DNA of 64,000 bases from Clavelina lepadiformis (taxonomy: Eukaryota; Chordata; Ascidiacea; Aplousobranchia; Clavelinidae): assembly GCF_947623445.1 (NCBI RefSeq), contig NC_135246.1, positions 4,447,856-4,511,855 on the forward strand, in the 5' to 3' direction. The notes beneath the pieces are model-generated. The model did no database searches and was not told the DNA's origin. It worked only from the letters and a program-made list of their open reading frames with translations. Both the position numbers and the translations under genes were made by a program. How positions within the stretch are numbered: the stretch's first letter is position 1; each line of letters starts with the position of its first letter. This document shows positions 38,241-49,444 of the stretch, piece after piece.

Positions 38241-39828
38241 ATGGGACAAAAAGTATCAAGAGATCCATCAGCGAGGCAATTGTCTTTCATTGAACCTTTC
38301 TTATCTCGAGCCACTGCAAGAAATAGCGCGGTTGGAAGTCGAAGTGCACGCCGCGAAAACAACTCCCCTTTAAAGAATAGAAGGTCTGGTCATCGAGACC
38401 GAGAAAGTCACCGCCATTTTCATCAAAGCTTTAATCGTAATCGATCCCATGGAAAATGTCTTTCTGCATCGGGTATAGTGTCAGAATGTCCTCATAGGTA
38501 AGTGATCGTTTTTTTTGTGTGTTGTTTGGAGTTAGACTTAACGTTTGCGTTAGTATGAAGTTTGTTTTAAAGTACAGCAGCCAGTAAAATGATTAGTTTG
38601 TTGATTGTATGTGTAGTTAAATTACATGAATAGGGAAATTATTGACGTATATACTACGTACACCATAAAGATTTAAGAGTAGGTTATGAATATATAACAT
38701 GTTATTGTAGCAGATGTATTAAGAAGGTTATTGTTAGATTGTTTGCTAACTGTAAATAGCGCCAATTGTGGTTAATCTCTACCCATAATGGCCCAGCTCG
38801 CTTGCCAATGTGCTAACATGCCGGTAGATCTGTTTCTACACTTGTGTTCTCTTTTAACTTTCGTTTTAAATATGCTGTTAAAAGCCTCAAAGCCTGATTC
38901 CCTCTAAGCGGAAGCATTACAGTTATAATACATAATGATAAGGATTTTTGTTACTGTACTTATTTAGCCCCAATTAAAAGGATTAATGTTTCCAGGTTGG
39001 ATGTCTTACTAGACATGCCATCTGTAGGGCCGGAAATCCAGATGCAACATGGTTGGAATCCGGAGGACAAGAGTGTTAATGTTTTCGTTAAAGATGATGG
39101 CATGATTATGCATCGTCATCCTGTTGCTCAATCAACCGATGGTGCTCGCGGAAGATTTGGTTACTCTAAAGGTTTACATTGCTGGGAAATATCATGGAAT
39201 GCAAGACAACGAGGCACACATGCAATGGTAGGTGTGTGCACTGTGGATGCTCCTTTAACCTGCATTGGGTATAAATCGCTCATCGGTCAAAACGAAAACT
39301 CTTGGGGTTGGGATTTAGGAAGAAATAAACTTTTCCATGGCGGAAAAGGGAACAAAAATGAGAAAAGGACTTATCCAGCCTTTTTAAACTCTGACGAGAG
39401 CTTTGTTGTTCCTGAAAAAATTTTGGTAGTACTCGACATGGAGGAAGGTACTTTAAGTTTTGTGGCTGACAACCAATATCTCGGTGTTGCATTTCGCGGT
39501 TTGAAAGGAAAAACATTGTATCCTACCATCAGTTGCGTCTGGGGGCATTGTGAAGTGGGAATCAAATACCTTAATGGTTTAAAACGTAAGTTGAAAATGT
39601 GTGAAATTATGTGTTACATATGTCCAAAGTTAGGCTTAGCGTTGATGTGATCATTGATCAACTCCTGAAAACAATCTTTTCATAATACTTTTATTTTTAG
39701 CTGCTCCGCTACCGTTAAACGAGCTTTGCCGCAGAAGAATACGAATGTGTCTTGGGAAAAACAACCTGAATCGTGTTCAAAGCTTACCTTTACCACTTTA
39801 CCTGCGTCAATATGTCCTATATCGATGA
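38241..39828 (+). CDS. SPSB1: SPRY domain and SOCS box protein (SPSB1/SPSB4-like)
   Basis: Three exons join in phase to 324 aa: 38241..38497 (donor AG|GTAAGT), 38996..39585 and 39701..39828 (stop TGA). The N-terminus is MGQKVS as in vertebrate SPSB1/4. Exon 2 is the SPRY/B30.2 domain, with [52 protein letters not shown] and [12 protein letters not shown], close to vertebrate SPSB1. Exon 3 is the SOCS box: [18 protein letters not shown] then [18 protein letters not shown] proteins bind targets through SPRY and recruit an elongin B/C-cullin 5 ubiquitin ligase through the SOCS box. The first exon encodes about 85 residues, longer than the roughly 35 before this point in human SPSB1, and its extra part is Ser/Arg/His-rich. 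SPSB1 and SPSB4 cannot be told apart here. Confidence 0.93.
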
Positions 39829-42079
39829 CAGTCCAATTTTCTTAAACGATTTTTCGTGCCAACAGTATACAGTCACTTTTCCAGATTGCAACGCCGTTTA
39901 ACCGTGCAATATTTCTCGCCTTCACTCTTCGCCGATATGGCCGCTGTTGAAATCCCGTTTCGGCATGGATATATCATTTCATTTAATGCCCTATATACAT
40001 CGTATTTCTCGCTAAATTATTTTTGTTGTTAAACCATCGCTAACGTTCGCAATATGATGTCTATTTTTAACTCTAACCATCTGCTTCGATTTTAGTGTCA
40101 TTTTCGCGATCCTGCGCTTTTCCAATTGCAGTTTTTATTTTTTAGAAAAGTTTTTGCCGAAAGCTGTTTTTCGTTGCCTCTATTTTTGTCGTGCGTAATA
40201 AACTATTGAAACGATAATCGTATCGGTATGATCGTTTTAACAATATTGATGTTGGCTAATATAACGAAGTAATGCTGGTAAGATTGCACAAGGGCATTAG
40301 ATAAGCATGGCATTATAGTTTTAGGCGCAGTTAAATTGCAGAAATCGAGATTTTCCGAAAACGTTCGACTTGTGTCCAGCTTTAAGTTACATCAAAATGG
40401 CAAATGTTAGCATGTGATGGTTTAAAATAGTTTTGTTAATAAACCTAAAAGAAGGCAATTGGAAAAAGCTGACACAACCAACTGTGAAACTGTTTCCTGT
40501 ACTGGCTCACTACACATTGTCACAAAAAATACCTCCAAAATAATAACACTGCTCGTACGTATACGTGTTTCCACGTTTTTTTGTTTATTGCTTTTTTCCT
40601 TTGCGTATTATATTGTTATAATAACCACTGCAATATTGTATATTAAGTACGATGCTATGATGTGAAAACTTCAGACAGCGTTGTTAGAACACAATGACCA
40701 AAGTGAAGAACATTGGCTGGTCATGAAACACGACAGATTGCTTATGGTTCTGGTTATCAAGCATCGAGAGAAAGTTTCTAAAGAGGCAACTTCCAACAAT
40801 GCAAATTGAGCATTGCAGTTTTTGATATGGAATTGGTTACTGTTTGGTCGAGTTGTAAAAGCAAAATACGGTTATTCACGTTGTGAAATTACTAAAAATG
40901 CAATTTTTCAAAAAATCTCGCATATGGCTCCCTAAAATTTTGTATGTCACTTTAGTAGACTATGCCTTTGACTATTATTTCATGAAAACCTAAGTATAAT
41001 TCTTGCAATGAAATGTTAAAGTCAATACTACCATTTTGGGTCAAAAAAGTCAATTTTCACCTTCAATTAAGGTTTAGGGTAGGGCCTGTAGGCCTAACCC
41101 AAACATGCGACCTGGGAGTTTTTAAATGTGCCAGTTGCTGGGTAATTCCCGCTCTGAAAAACAACACCGGCCATGCTGGCCTCTGATTGGTCTAACACAA
41201 CTTTTTTTGACCATTATGTAAATTGTCCAGCATTTTCATGGAAATCGTCAAATTGTTGTTAGTATTTACACAATTTTTTCGTGGTAATCGCATATACGGT
41301 TCCACAACGGGCCTTAATCCAGCCGTACCCAGTAGAAAATACTAGGCTACAATAATTGAGACTTACTATTTTTTATATTTTTTGTGATGGAAAAAGCAAA
41401 CGTTCCGGTAAAACCAAAAGTAAAGCTGTGGTTCGTGAGAACACAAAAAAGGTGACGTTCTTGGGAAACCTTTGGACTTGGCATATGCCTTATTCTTGCA
41501 TGTTTCAAGCACTTGGGCTTTGCCGTTTTATCTCGTATATTGTTTGCTGATGAATTTTCCAATTTATCACACTATATTGGTTAGCGTTTTACTTTTTGTT
41601 CTCCACGACAATTACGAAAAATAAGCGATAGGAATGTGTGTGTAGCTTCGCATTTCCTTCAAATGAAATCTCTTTCTTCGTAACATTTTCAATATCTTCT
41701 TAAGAACAAAATGGTGTATGTGGCAAACATGAGGTCTGAACACGGAGCTTTATAATTTGCTTGAGCTGAAATGAACATTAGCGAATTTGGGAGGTGTAAT
41801 TATACTGGGCCTTGCCTCCCTTTCACGATCCTAATTTTCGGAACAATAGACGTTTTTTACAATTCATATTACTATTTCCAAGCTTTTTTGAAGTGCAAAA
41901 CAAGAAATTTACATCTACTACGGACCAACCCGGGGATGCTTGACCTAGCATTTAAAACTTTTGGGTCAACTCTCAACGCAATCCTAAATACGCTACTGGA
42001 AATGGGGCTGTATGAAACAGCTACCACACAAGGTTCCTTATCGTTCGAGACCTAGTTCCAGAGCAAGTCTCTATGCAGA
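39829..42079. other. 3' flank of SPSB; dispersed repeats
   Basis: No gene recognised. A full-length minus-oriented copy of the CCAAT-containing repeat lies at about 40915-41306. Several open frames (for example 41347-41562 and 41771-42055) lack any domain. Confidence 0.45.
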
Positions 42080-43935
42080 TTCCAATAAACACACACATTG
42101 TGTTTTTTATATTCGTATTGCCCGAACTGATCACGAGGACCACTGAACCAAGGGTATTAAAATGGGAGCGCTAGTGAGTATCAAACCCGGGCCGCAGCAA
42201 TAATAATGCAAGTCGAGTGCCCGAACCATTTCGCCACTGAACAAGATCTGGCCAACAAAAGCAAACTTAGGTTATCCATATTTATCTGGAAAGATATTAA
42301 GTAGCCGTATATACTGAAATTTTTCGATTTTCATGAAAATGTTGGACGTTCCACGTAACGGTTAGAAAAAGTGTTTAGTGACCATGTTAGTTGTTGACAA
42401 CGATTATAATTACCTTGATTATTTTTGAGCACGTTTTAAGCCTTTGCCACTTTTTCCCATTCATTGGCGCGTGCTAGTAGCAGCTGGCTTGAATCTTGGT
42501 CCCCATCGAGATTTTGACGAAAAATAAAATGATTGTGTGTTAGACCAATCCCAGGACAGCATGGCCGATATTCTTTTCAGTGGGGGTTATTATCCTAGCT
42601 AACAGTCGTTAAATACTTCCAGGTCGTATGATTAGGTTACTTTAAATTGAACGTAAAAATTGATGAAATTTGACTTTTTTGGCCCTAAATTGCCGTCTTG
42701 ACTTTCACATTCTATTGCATAAGTTAGAGATGTGTGATTTTATTACAATTTCATGAAATAATAACCTTGTCCTAACTAAGACATACTAAATTTCAGGGAG
42801 CCGCAGGCGAGATTTTTCGATTAAGGAGGCATGAAACGCTTAAAACTAAGATCTCAATGATTTTGTTGGACGTCTTACTTAGAGCTTTAAAAAACCTGAT
42901 CAGACCAATCAGAAGGCAGCATGGTTGGTGTTGTTTTCTAGCCTGGCGATTACCCTAGCAGTTCGTGCTTCAATGACTCAGTGAAAATTACACATATTAT
43001 ACAGCATCAATTCATTGTATTAAATCAATCTATTTTAAAGTTTCTAATATTTGCTAAGAATTGAGGTACTGCAGGTGAGGCAGGTACCGGAATACCTCTG
43101 TTATGTTTTGACAAAGGTCTTCGGTAACCAGGCGGAGGGTTTTCTGTATATCTAACATCACGCGTGATTAGTTCCTGATCCAAGTATTCTTGGTAGTCAT
43201 CATACGGTTGATCATTTACTTTGCCATTCACAGGAGAAGCAAGTACATTTGGATAATTGTGATTCAGTTCATCAAATTCAACAAGGTGATATCCAAGCTG
43301 ATCAGCTTTGGCTTGGTAGGTTTCTTGTAGTAACATTCCCTTTACGAAGCATTTCAGTAAATTTAGCATTCTTGTAGAGCCAAACACTTTGATGTAAATG
43401 TCACTGATACCTGAAACAAATTTTAAATATTCCTTCTGAAATAAAAATGATAGACATGACAAATGATGCATTTTTTCAGCCAGTAATATTTAATAGCGCA
43501 CTATCGTTCTCTCTAAATCTATGTAAGTAATTCTACAAACTGTACCGATAAGTCTGCACATATCTGCTAAAGCCCGATGACAACGCAGACCATAACCAAG
43601 AGGTTGTTTTCTAATAGACATCCATGTTCTGTGATGATTAACATAGATATCTTCAAATACAGTTCTTTCTTCAAACCTAAAATAAATGCCTGTTAAATGT
43701 TGTGAATAGACGTTTTGTTCGAAATAAATCACTTTGGTATTTTCCCCAGAACATGTACGTATACTCTTAGTGCACAAAGGCTAGCTTGATGACCACGTGA
43801 GAAAGACTTTGCTCAGTCCAAGGATAAAAGTTATGATACCATACCAACTAAAATAGATCAAGGGTGATATGGTTGGTTTTTTTCTAGCTTGGGAATTATC
43901 CTAGCATATGGGGACTTAATCATCATTCAAAAATC
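40915..43935. repeat. Cluster of a dispersed repeat family with a conserved CCAAT motif
   Basis: At least four copies lie here: about 40915-41306 (minus), 42303-42815, 42830-42985 and 43840-43935 (plus). More occur at about 13395-13570 and 33059-33230. Shared landmarks are GCCGTATATACTGAAAT at the start of longer copies, then GTTGGACGTC, then the best conserved part, GACCAATCAGA followed by GCATGG, TCTAGC and ATTATCCTAGC. Longer copies end near TTTCAGGGAGCC. No coding potential and no clear terminal inverted repeat. The last copy lies just upstream of MRPS5 exon 2, within its intron 1. Confidence 0.6.
42080..42245 (-). repeat. tRNA-derived SINE
   Basis: On minus, TGGCGAAATGG (plus 42226-42236) matches box A and GGGTTTGATAC (plus 42177-42187) resembles box B. 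Between them is an anticodon-like loop region (CACTCGACTTGCAT). The downstream part does not match the other SINE-like repeats in the window. A tRNA-like fold is not complete enough to call a functional tRNA gene. Confidence 0.45.
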
Positions 43936-45518
43936 TGATTACTTAACAGAATGACCGTTGTCCATCAATGATACATAATTTCTTTCCGATCAAACTGAAG
44001 TCATAAAGAGAAATAAAGGAATAGCGAGAAATACATGCATAAAATAAGATTGTTAACTAAATAAAATTAAGTGTAACTTAAAACATTTATGATGAATATA
44101 TATCAAATATGATTTATTTATATACAAAAATATTTAAGGAACTCAAAACCAGCATTGGTAAAATTAGCACATATCTGCACAAAACTACACCCTTTGAACA
44201 AGCATAAAATAGAGGTACCCCAAGCATTAGCACTTGGCTATACCTTTTGTTGACTTAGGCCAATAAAATACATTATGGTACATGATTGACAAATGTTACT
44301 AAAATTTTCCTTAATATGTGTTTAAAAACTAAACTGTGTGAATACAAACTGTAATCATGTTTAAATAGTTTTTGTAATAAAAATTGGCTATCGCTACAAT
44401 ACATACAAATCTCTTTATTGTCTACAGGCTGCCGGATCGTGATTATTTTTTACATAACGATTTTGGACCACCGGTATTGTAGCAATAAAACAACAAGTAC
44501 CAGTGCTAGTTTTGAAAAACTTCAACAAGTCCTATACATGCCACAGTGCAAATACAAAAATATTCTTGCATTACTTATGGCAAGGCAATAAATTTGCAAC
44601 TAAATATTTGTTCATACAATTGAAATATACGTTGGCAGTTTACAGTAACCCAAAGTATAACAACATTATGCAAGATGCCAAGTATTAGGCAATATACCAA
44701 TACTTGACTCCTGTAATAATAACATGCAATTACATACAATAACATAATGTAGTATTAGCCTCAAGTTGGTGATGTTAAAATGAAGAAATACAAGTTAAGT
44801 TGGTTCAAAAAATATTAGTAGCCAAATTAGTTTCTATAAAATATATTAATTACGCAGTAAGATAAACATGTTTCAATTGTGAATCAATGCTAACATACCT
44901 TTCAACAAATTTTAGGCGACTAAGAGCCCGGTTTCTTGCTTTACGAAGAGCGCTAGATAGGTCTGTTGCTACAGAGCTGCTCACGCCAATCATTCCTTTG
45001 CCATTTCCAACTGCCACCATTGCTCTATTTCCATACACCCGGCCTATTCTATCAGACATATGAGACACTCGGGCCACATCCATTATAGTACATTTGAAAT
45101 CATCAAAACTTATTCCATTTAAAGGAGCTGGCGTACCTAGATCCACTCCACCCCAATGCCCCCCAGTCCAACCTCTTACAGTGTTATTTCTGGTGGCTTT
45201 TCTCATTTCTTCAAAAGCTTTTCTCTCCTCCAAATATACAGCTTGCTCTTCAGGGGTTCTTACACGTGCCTGAGCTGTGTGGACTTCATTTAAACCAGGC
45301 CACATTACCCCAGCATCACCTTCACCGAAAACTTTTTTGCTAAAATCTTTCTTTTTTTGTATGCGAGCTCTTTTTCCTCTGCCTGTGCGCTTGTTCTCCG
45401 GTGATGTAGAATTCCATAAATCTTTTCCACTGAGTCGACAAAATGTCCCAGTACATCGTCTTTGATTACTCCAAAAGAATGGCAGTGTAGAAATCCTCCA
45501 AACAAGTTTTAACCTCAT
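43025..45518 (-). CDS. MRPS5: Mitochondrial small-subunit ribosomal protein uS5m (MRPS5)
   Basis: Three exons on minus: 45518..44899, 43676..43546 and 43410..43025, in phase, 378 aa. The N-terminus (MRLKLVWRISTLPFFW, basic and without acidic residues) fits a mitochondrial targeting peptide. The S5 N-terminal RNA-binding domain follows: MDVARVSHMSDRIGR, AMVAVGNGKGMIGV and ALRKARNRALSRL. Exons 2-3 hold the S5 C-terminal domain: IRKQPLGYGLRCHRA, MCRLIG then ISDIYIKVFGSTRMLNL, and the tail VVE-like HLVEFDE. All match human MRPS5 in order. The protein belongs to the decoding region of the mitoribosome small subunit. The residues seen after VER in unspliced reading are intron. It lies 273 bp downstream of HELLS on the same strand; an acceptor-like TTTTCTTTAG ends at 45569, some 50 bp before the ATG. 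Confidence 0.93.
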
Positions 45519-45791
45519 TGTTAAGCTTCATAAGTAAATTATCAATCATATATTATTAAACTTCAAATCTAAAGAAAAGCAATGAAACAATAATTACATT
45601 TTTAAATGAATACATGTGTGGCGAGTTAAATTTTTTTTAATAAACTTGTGAGAAAAGCAAAAAATGTTACGAAAGATGTCACAAAGAAAACACGACAAAA
45701 TATGATTCGGTTGAGTCCTTAAAAAACAGTGCCCAAGTCTAATATGCTTACATTTTAAAATTCAGTACCATAATGAAAGAAAAGAAAAACA
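45519..45791 (-). promoter_or_regulatory. 273-bp HELLS-MRPS5 intergenic region
   Basis: It contains, on minus, an ATTAAA polyadenylation-like hexamer (plus 45636-45641) and then an acceptor-like TTTTCTTTAG ending at 45569. No standard AATAAA is present. The arrangement is what would be expected between cistrons resolved by trans-splicing, but it would fit a short independent promoter equally well. Confidence 0.35.
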
Positions 45792-48449
45792 TTATCCAGT
45801 CTCCTGAAAAACTCCACATGTAATATCCTTGTTAGTGCACGACATTACTATGTTTCTTTGAAGAACCTTTTGAAGGTCGTTATCACTGATTGGCTGAATG
45901 CATTTTCTTCTATTCGCAGAGGCTTGCAACATAGACAGTAAAGTAGTAGACACACTGCAATCTGATGAATTGGTAGAGGTCATATCTTCTGCCAACTTTC
46001 CCTTAAATTTTGAGCGATTTAGAATCAAACAATCCAGAACACGCTTAGCTTCAGCTCTTTCAACCATATACTGATCTACAGTATTGGCTGAAACAAATCT
46101 ATACACAATAACTGGCCGATCTTGTCCAATACGATGACAACGATCTTGAGCCTGCAAATCATTTTGTGGATTCCAGTCAGAGTCGTAGATTATTACTGTA
46201 TCAGCAGCAGTCAAATTAATACCAAGACCACCAGCTCTCGTAGACAGTAAAAATAAGAATTGGTTTTTATCACTATTAAACTTGTTTATATTCCTCTCTC
46301 GATCATCACATTTTGTGCTGCCATCTAAACGAGAGTAGGTAAAATCTTTGTAACTGCAGTAATCTTCAAGTATGTCTAATAACCTCGTCATTTGGCTGAA
46401 AAGCAATACTTTGTGCCCATTTTTGCGAAGGACAGGAAGCATTCTATCTAACAATTGCATTTTTCCACATGATGTGATCAACTCATCGTCAATTTTATAA
46501 ATATTAGTTCCAGGTACTAAAGGGTAATTAATCAAGTAAGGATGGTTGCAACATTTGCGCAAATGCATCAACATATTATTCAAAGAAACATTAACCTCAG
46601 CATCACTTTCTAACTGATAGAAATTCTTCTTTTCTTTTATGATCCTTGACTGTAAGGTGGAACTTCGTGTTTGTCTTTCAAGGCAGTTGTTTTGACCTTC
46701 ATTATAAGTTTCATAAGAAGTGCACGTTCCTCTGTTTTCTTTATCATTTTCACTATGACCTTTTTTCAGCAATGTTTGCAGAGATTTGCTAGCAATGGCT
46801 TGATAAAATTGGTACTGACTAGCTGCTAATGGTACAAATAAGATCATCTCACGCTTCGGAGGTAGATTGATATCCACATCAGCTTTTATTCGCCGTAAAA
46901 GAAATGGTGCAAGAATTTTGTGCAGCATACCAACCACATTTTTTTCCTTATTTGAAGAAAAAATCTCAGTAGTTTTCTGAATTTTACCTAAATCAAACCA
47001 AGCTTCAAATAAGCTTAAGTCATTGAATACTTCCGGTAACAAAAAGTTCAACATGGACCAGAGCTCAGGTAAATTATTTTGAAGTGGAGTTCCAGTAAGT
47101 AATACTTTACACGTAACCTGAATCATTTTTAATTCTTTCAGCAGACGACAATTCATATTTTTTAACCTATGACCTTCATCAACCATCAGATAATCCCAAC
47201 TGTACTTGGCCAAGAAGCTACGATCTCTCATTAGAATCTCATATGATGTTACTACTACAGGATGACAGCTCAATGTTTTGTGAACATCAGCAATGCATGG
47301 TCGCAGAACAGCACGTTCAGCTGCTGTACCGTGGTAAAGTAAGACTGGGAGCTGTGGAGCGAAACGTTTCAGTTCATTAATCCAGTTTGAAATGGTTGAA
47401 AGTGGTGCACAAACAAGGTATGGACCATGAAAACCAGATGTGACTAAATTACAAAGCATGGCAATGCATTGAATAGTTTTTCCTAAGCCCATTTCATCAG
47501 CTAAAATTCCATTTACACCGTTTTCAAACAAAACTTTTAGCCATTCATAACCTGTAATTTGATACTCTCTAAGAATTCCACCCGTGAAAAGCTTAGGCTG
47601 AGAATCTGGAACACGTGTTCCTTTGAAATACCTTGCATTATTAACAAACAACATTTTCTCCATATTTTCTTCCCCTGTATGAAGTTTTTTATTTAAAAGA
47701 GACTCTTCTTCCAGGGATATTTTCTTGTGTTTAAGTGCCCCTGTGGATGCATCTGTAGAGCCAGATGTATCAGCGACAATTAAGGAAGAGGCAATCCAAT
47801 CGTCATCTGATGTTTGGAGTCCTATGTAGTGAACATAGTAAAACACTTCTCCCTTTATGTGCTTCATATCAAGTATTCTTGCCCTCATAAAATCTTTTTT
47901 TTGTTTATTTTTACAAACATGCACAATGTCCTGTATTTTGTACAAAGTGCAATTTTCTGCATAATCACCAGAACATGTCCCATGAAACTTTTTTTTACGC
48001 TTTTTTGGGATGTGACATTCGGTTTCAGGCTTTCTTTTTCTGGTAGCATAACAGGATTTTTTTCTACTTTCTAATGACATGACATCCTTGGAATTTTTAG
48101 ATGTCTCACTACTTTCAACACACTTTTTTGAAGTTTTGACATGCTTTCGCCGAGCTCTGCGAGCTTTAGTTTTTTCTATCACACTCACCAAAAAATTTGC
48201 GTAAACACTGCTTTTCTCAAGTAAATGATTCAGTTGTGTGATTCGCACATCTTCTGATAATTCACACCATTGTTCAATAGCTTGCTGTTTTGTTGTCTTG
48301 GTATCTTCTTCACCTTTGTGCTGTAAATTTTCTTCCTCTGCCAGCATGGAGTTTGTGATAGCATTTTCATGTAAATCATTGCTGATAGATGCAGATGAAT
48401 CAGCTGAAGACATTAAATTCTTCGCAACTTCATCAGAAACACTGGTCAT
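45792..48449 (-). CDS. HELLS: HELLS/LSH-like SNF2 chromatin remodeller with an inserted chromo-barrel
   Basis: One uninterrupted frame of 885 codons from ATG at 48449. Order of parts: an acidic N-terminus; a helical segment at about 70-105 with LNHLLEKSSVYANFL, close to the human HELLS coiled coil; a basic Lys/Arg region; a domain at about 171-226 with DIVHVC, ARILDMK, EVFYYVHYIGL and DDDWIAS, the pattern of a chromo-barrel/Tudor-knot; then the SNF2 ATPase with FTGGILREYQ, DEMGLGKTIQ (Walker A Lys about 324), VDEGHRLKN, LTGTPLQNN, LLRRIKADVDI, LRKCCNHPYLI, FSQMTRLLDILEDYC, STRAGGLGINL and DRCHRIGQ. It ends with a HELLS-like ISDNDLQKVLQRN. HELLS remodels nucleosomes and supports DNA methylation of repeats. 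All catalytic motifs are intact. The absence of introns is odd beside split neighbours. Human HELLS (838 aa) lacks the barrel as far as I recall. Confidence 0.9.
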   Translation of the reverse strand: MTSVSDEVAKNLMSSADSSASISNDLHENAITNSMLAEEENLQHKGEEDTKTTKQQAIEQWCELSEDVRITQLNHLLEKSSVYANFLVSVIEKTKARRARRKHVKTSKKCVESSETSKNSKDVMSLESRKKSCYATRKRKPETECHIPKKRKKKFHGTCSGDYAENCTLYKIQDIVHVCKNKQKKDFMRARILDMKHIKGEVFYYVHYIGLQTSDDDWIASSLIVADTSGSTDASTGALKHKKISLEEESLLNKKLHTGEENMEKMLFVNNARYFKGTRVPDSQPKLFTGGILREYQITGYEWLKVLFENGVNGILADEMGLGKTIQCIAMLCNLVTSGFHGPYLVCAPLSTISNWINELKRFAPQLPVLLYHGTAAERAVLRPCIADVHKTLSCHPVVVTSYEILMRDRSFLAKYSWDYLMVDEGHRLKNMNCRLLKELKMIQVTCKVLLTGTPLQNNLPELWSMLNFLLPEVFNDLSLFEAWFDLGKIQKTTEIFSSNKEKNVVGMLHKILAPFLLRRIKADVDINLPPKREMILFVPLAASQYQFYQAIASKSLQTLLKKGHSENDKENRGTCTSYETYNEGQNNCLERQTRSSTLQSRIIKEKKNFYQLESDAEVNVSLNNMLMHLRKCCNHPYLINYPLVPGTNIYKIDDELITSCGKMQLLDRMLPVLRKNGHKVLLFSQMTRLLDILEDYCSYKDFTYSRLDGSTKCDDRERNINKFNSDKNQFLFLLSTRAGGLGINLTAADTVIIYDSDWNPQNDLQAQDRCHRIGQDRPVIVYRFVSANTVDQYMVERAEAKRVLDCLILNRSKFKGKLAEDMTSTNSSDCSVSTTLLSMLQASANRRKCIQPISDNDLQKVLQRNIVMSCTNKDITCGVFQETG

Positions 48450-49340
48450 GATTATCAAAAAATAGCACTAGAAAGTCTAAAAAAAGTATTGTTTTACACC
48501 GGTTTAAATTCCCATGAAGCTAGAAAATAATAGTTAAAAGAGCGGTAACGAAGTGTCTAAACTGCAATTATATGCAATCCAACCTTCATACCTTGCTATG
48601 TGACACAGGGCATTTGTTCTTTTACTGTCGATCATTGTTTCTGCCATACACTACCATTGTAACATTTTAATAGTTTAAAAAATTTACATATAGGTATAAA
48701 TGGGTATGGGTCAATTCATTTATAATCATCATTTTATTTTAAATTTTGTAACCACTGGAAAGGGATTTTGTTTGTTGTTGTATATGTAATGGAGATTAAA
48801 TAATTAAGCACATAGAAAATTTTTTTTGAAATACCTCCACCAGAAACCGAGATAAAGTATTTTGAAATTTTGAAGGATTTTTACAATAAAAATATGTGTA
48901 TTATCATTTTTGGGGTTAAAATAATGCCAAAACAAAGATTTAGATGAGAAGGGTTTGAAAATTTTTTTTAATTTTTTTAATGCCTTGACTTTGGGGCAAT
49001 ATTTCAGGGTGTTGGCAAAAAGTTTTTTTTCTTTGAATAAAACCATCATTCTAAAATTTTACTAAGTTTGGTTGAAAATCTGTAAGTTTTGTTTAAAATT
49101 AGATATAAAGCTTCAAAGATCACTACAAATATTCTTAAACTAGAATTACGAACTGACATATAATTGGTAAAGTAATTAGCTGAGTACTGTGGTAAATCAG
49201 CATTAACTTTTAGCAGTATGTACTGGTATAATTGCAGCATATATATTTGGAAAACCTGTCTCCTCAGTTCTCTTAATTTTCTTGTTTGGCAGATTTTCGC
49301 TGATGGTTTATCACTCTCGTTTTGAAATAGGGGAAGAAAG
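48450..49340. other. 5' flank of HELLS
   Basis: On minus, a pyrimidine-rich acceptor-like segment (ACTTTTTTTAG, then CTTTCTAG) lies 15-30 bp before the HELLS ATG and could be a splice or trans-splice acceptor. The rest is AT-rich without recognised genes. Confidence 0.35.
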
Positions 49341-49342
49341 TA

Positions 49343-49415
49343 ATGTAGTGGCGTAGTGGTCAACAATCAGGCTCTTATGCTGGAGGTTATGAGTTCGAAT
49401 GTTGCTGTTGTTTGA
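49343..49415 (+). repeat. tRNA-like SINE head
   Basis: TGGCGTAGTGG (49349-49359) matches pol III box A exactly, and GAGTTCGAATG (49391-49401) resembles box B at a tRNA-like spacing. A T-run follows at about 49416-49426. The acceptor stem does not pair convincingly, so this is a tRNA-derived SINE fragment or a pseudo-tRNA. Confidence 0.4.
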
Positions 49416-49444
49416 CTTTTTTTTGTCCAAATTTTATTTTTGAT

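Noticed and set aside
44850..44898. C-terminal extension of the first MRPS5 frame past VER
   Set aside because: It runs through a GTATGT donor into intron; exon 2 joins in phase and restores the S5 C-terminal domain.
48450..48458. TTG start three codons before the HELLS ATG
   Set aside because: A non-ATG start is unlikely in a nuclear gene; the ATG at 48449 is used.
49343..49415. Functional tRNA gene
   Set aside because: Internal promoter boxes are present but the acceptor and anticodon stems do not pair convincingly; called a SINE head.
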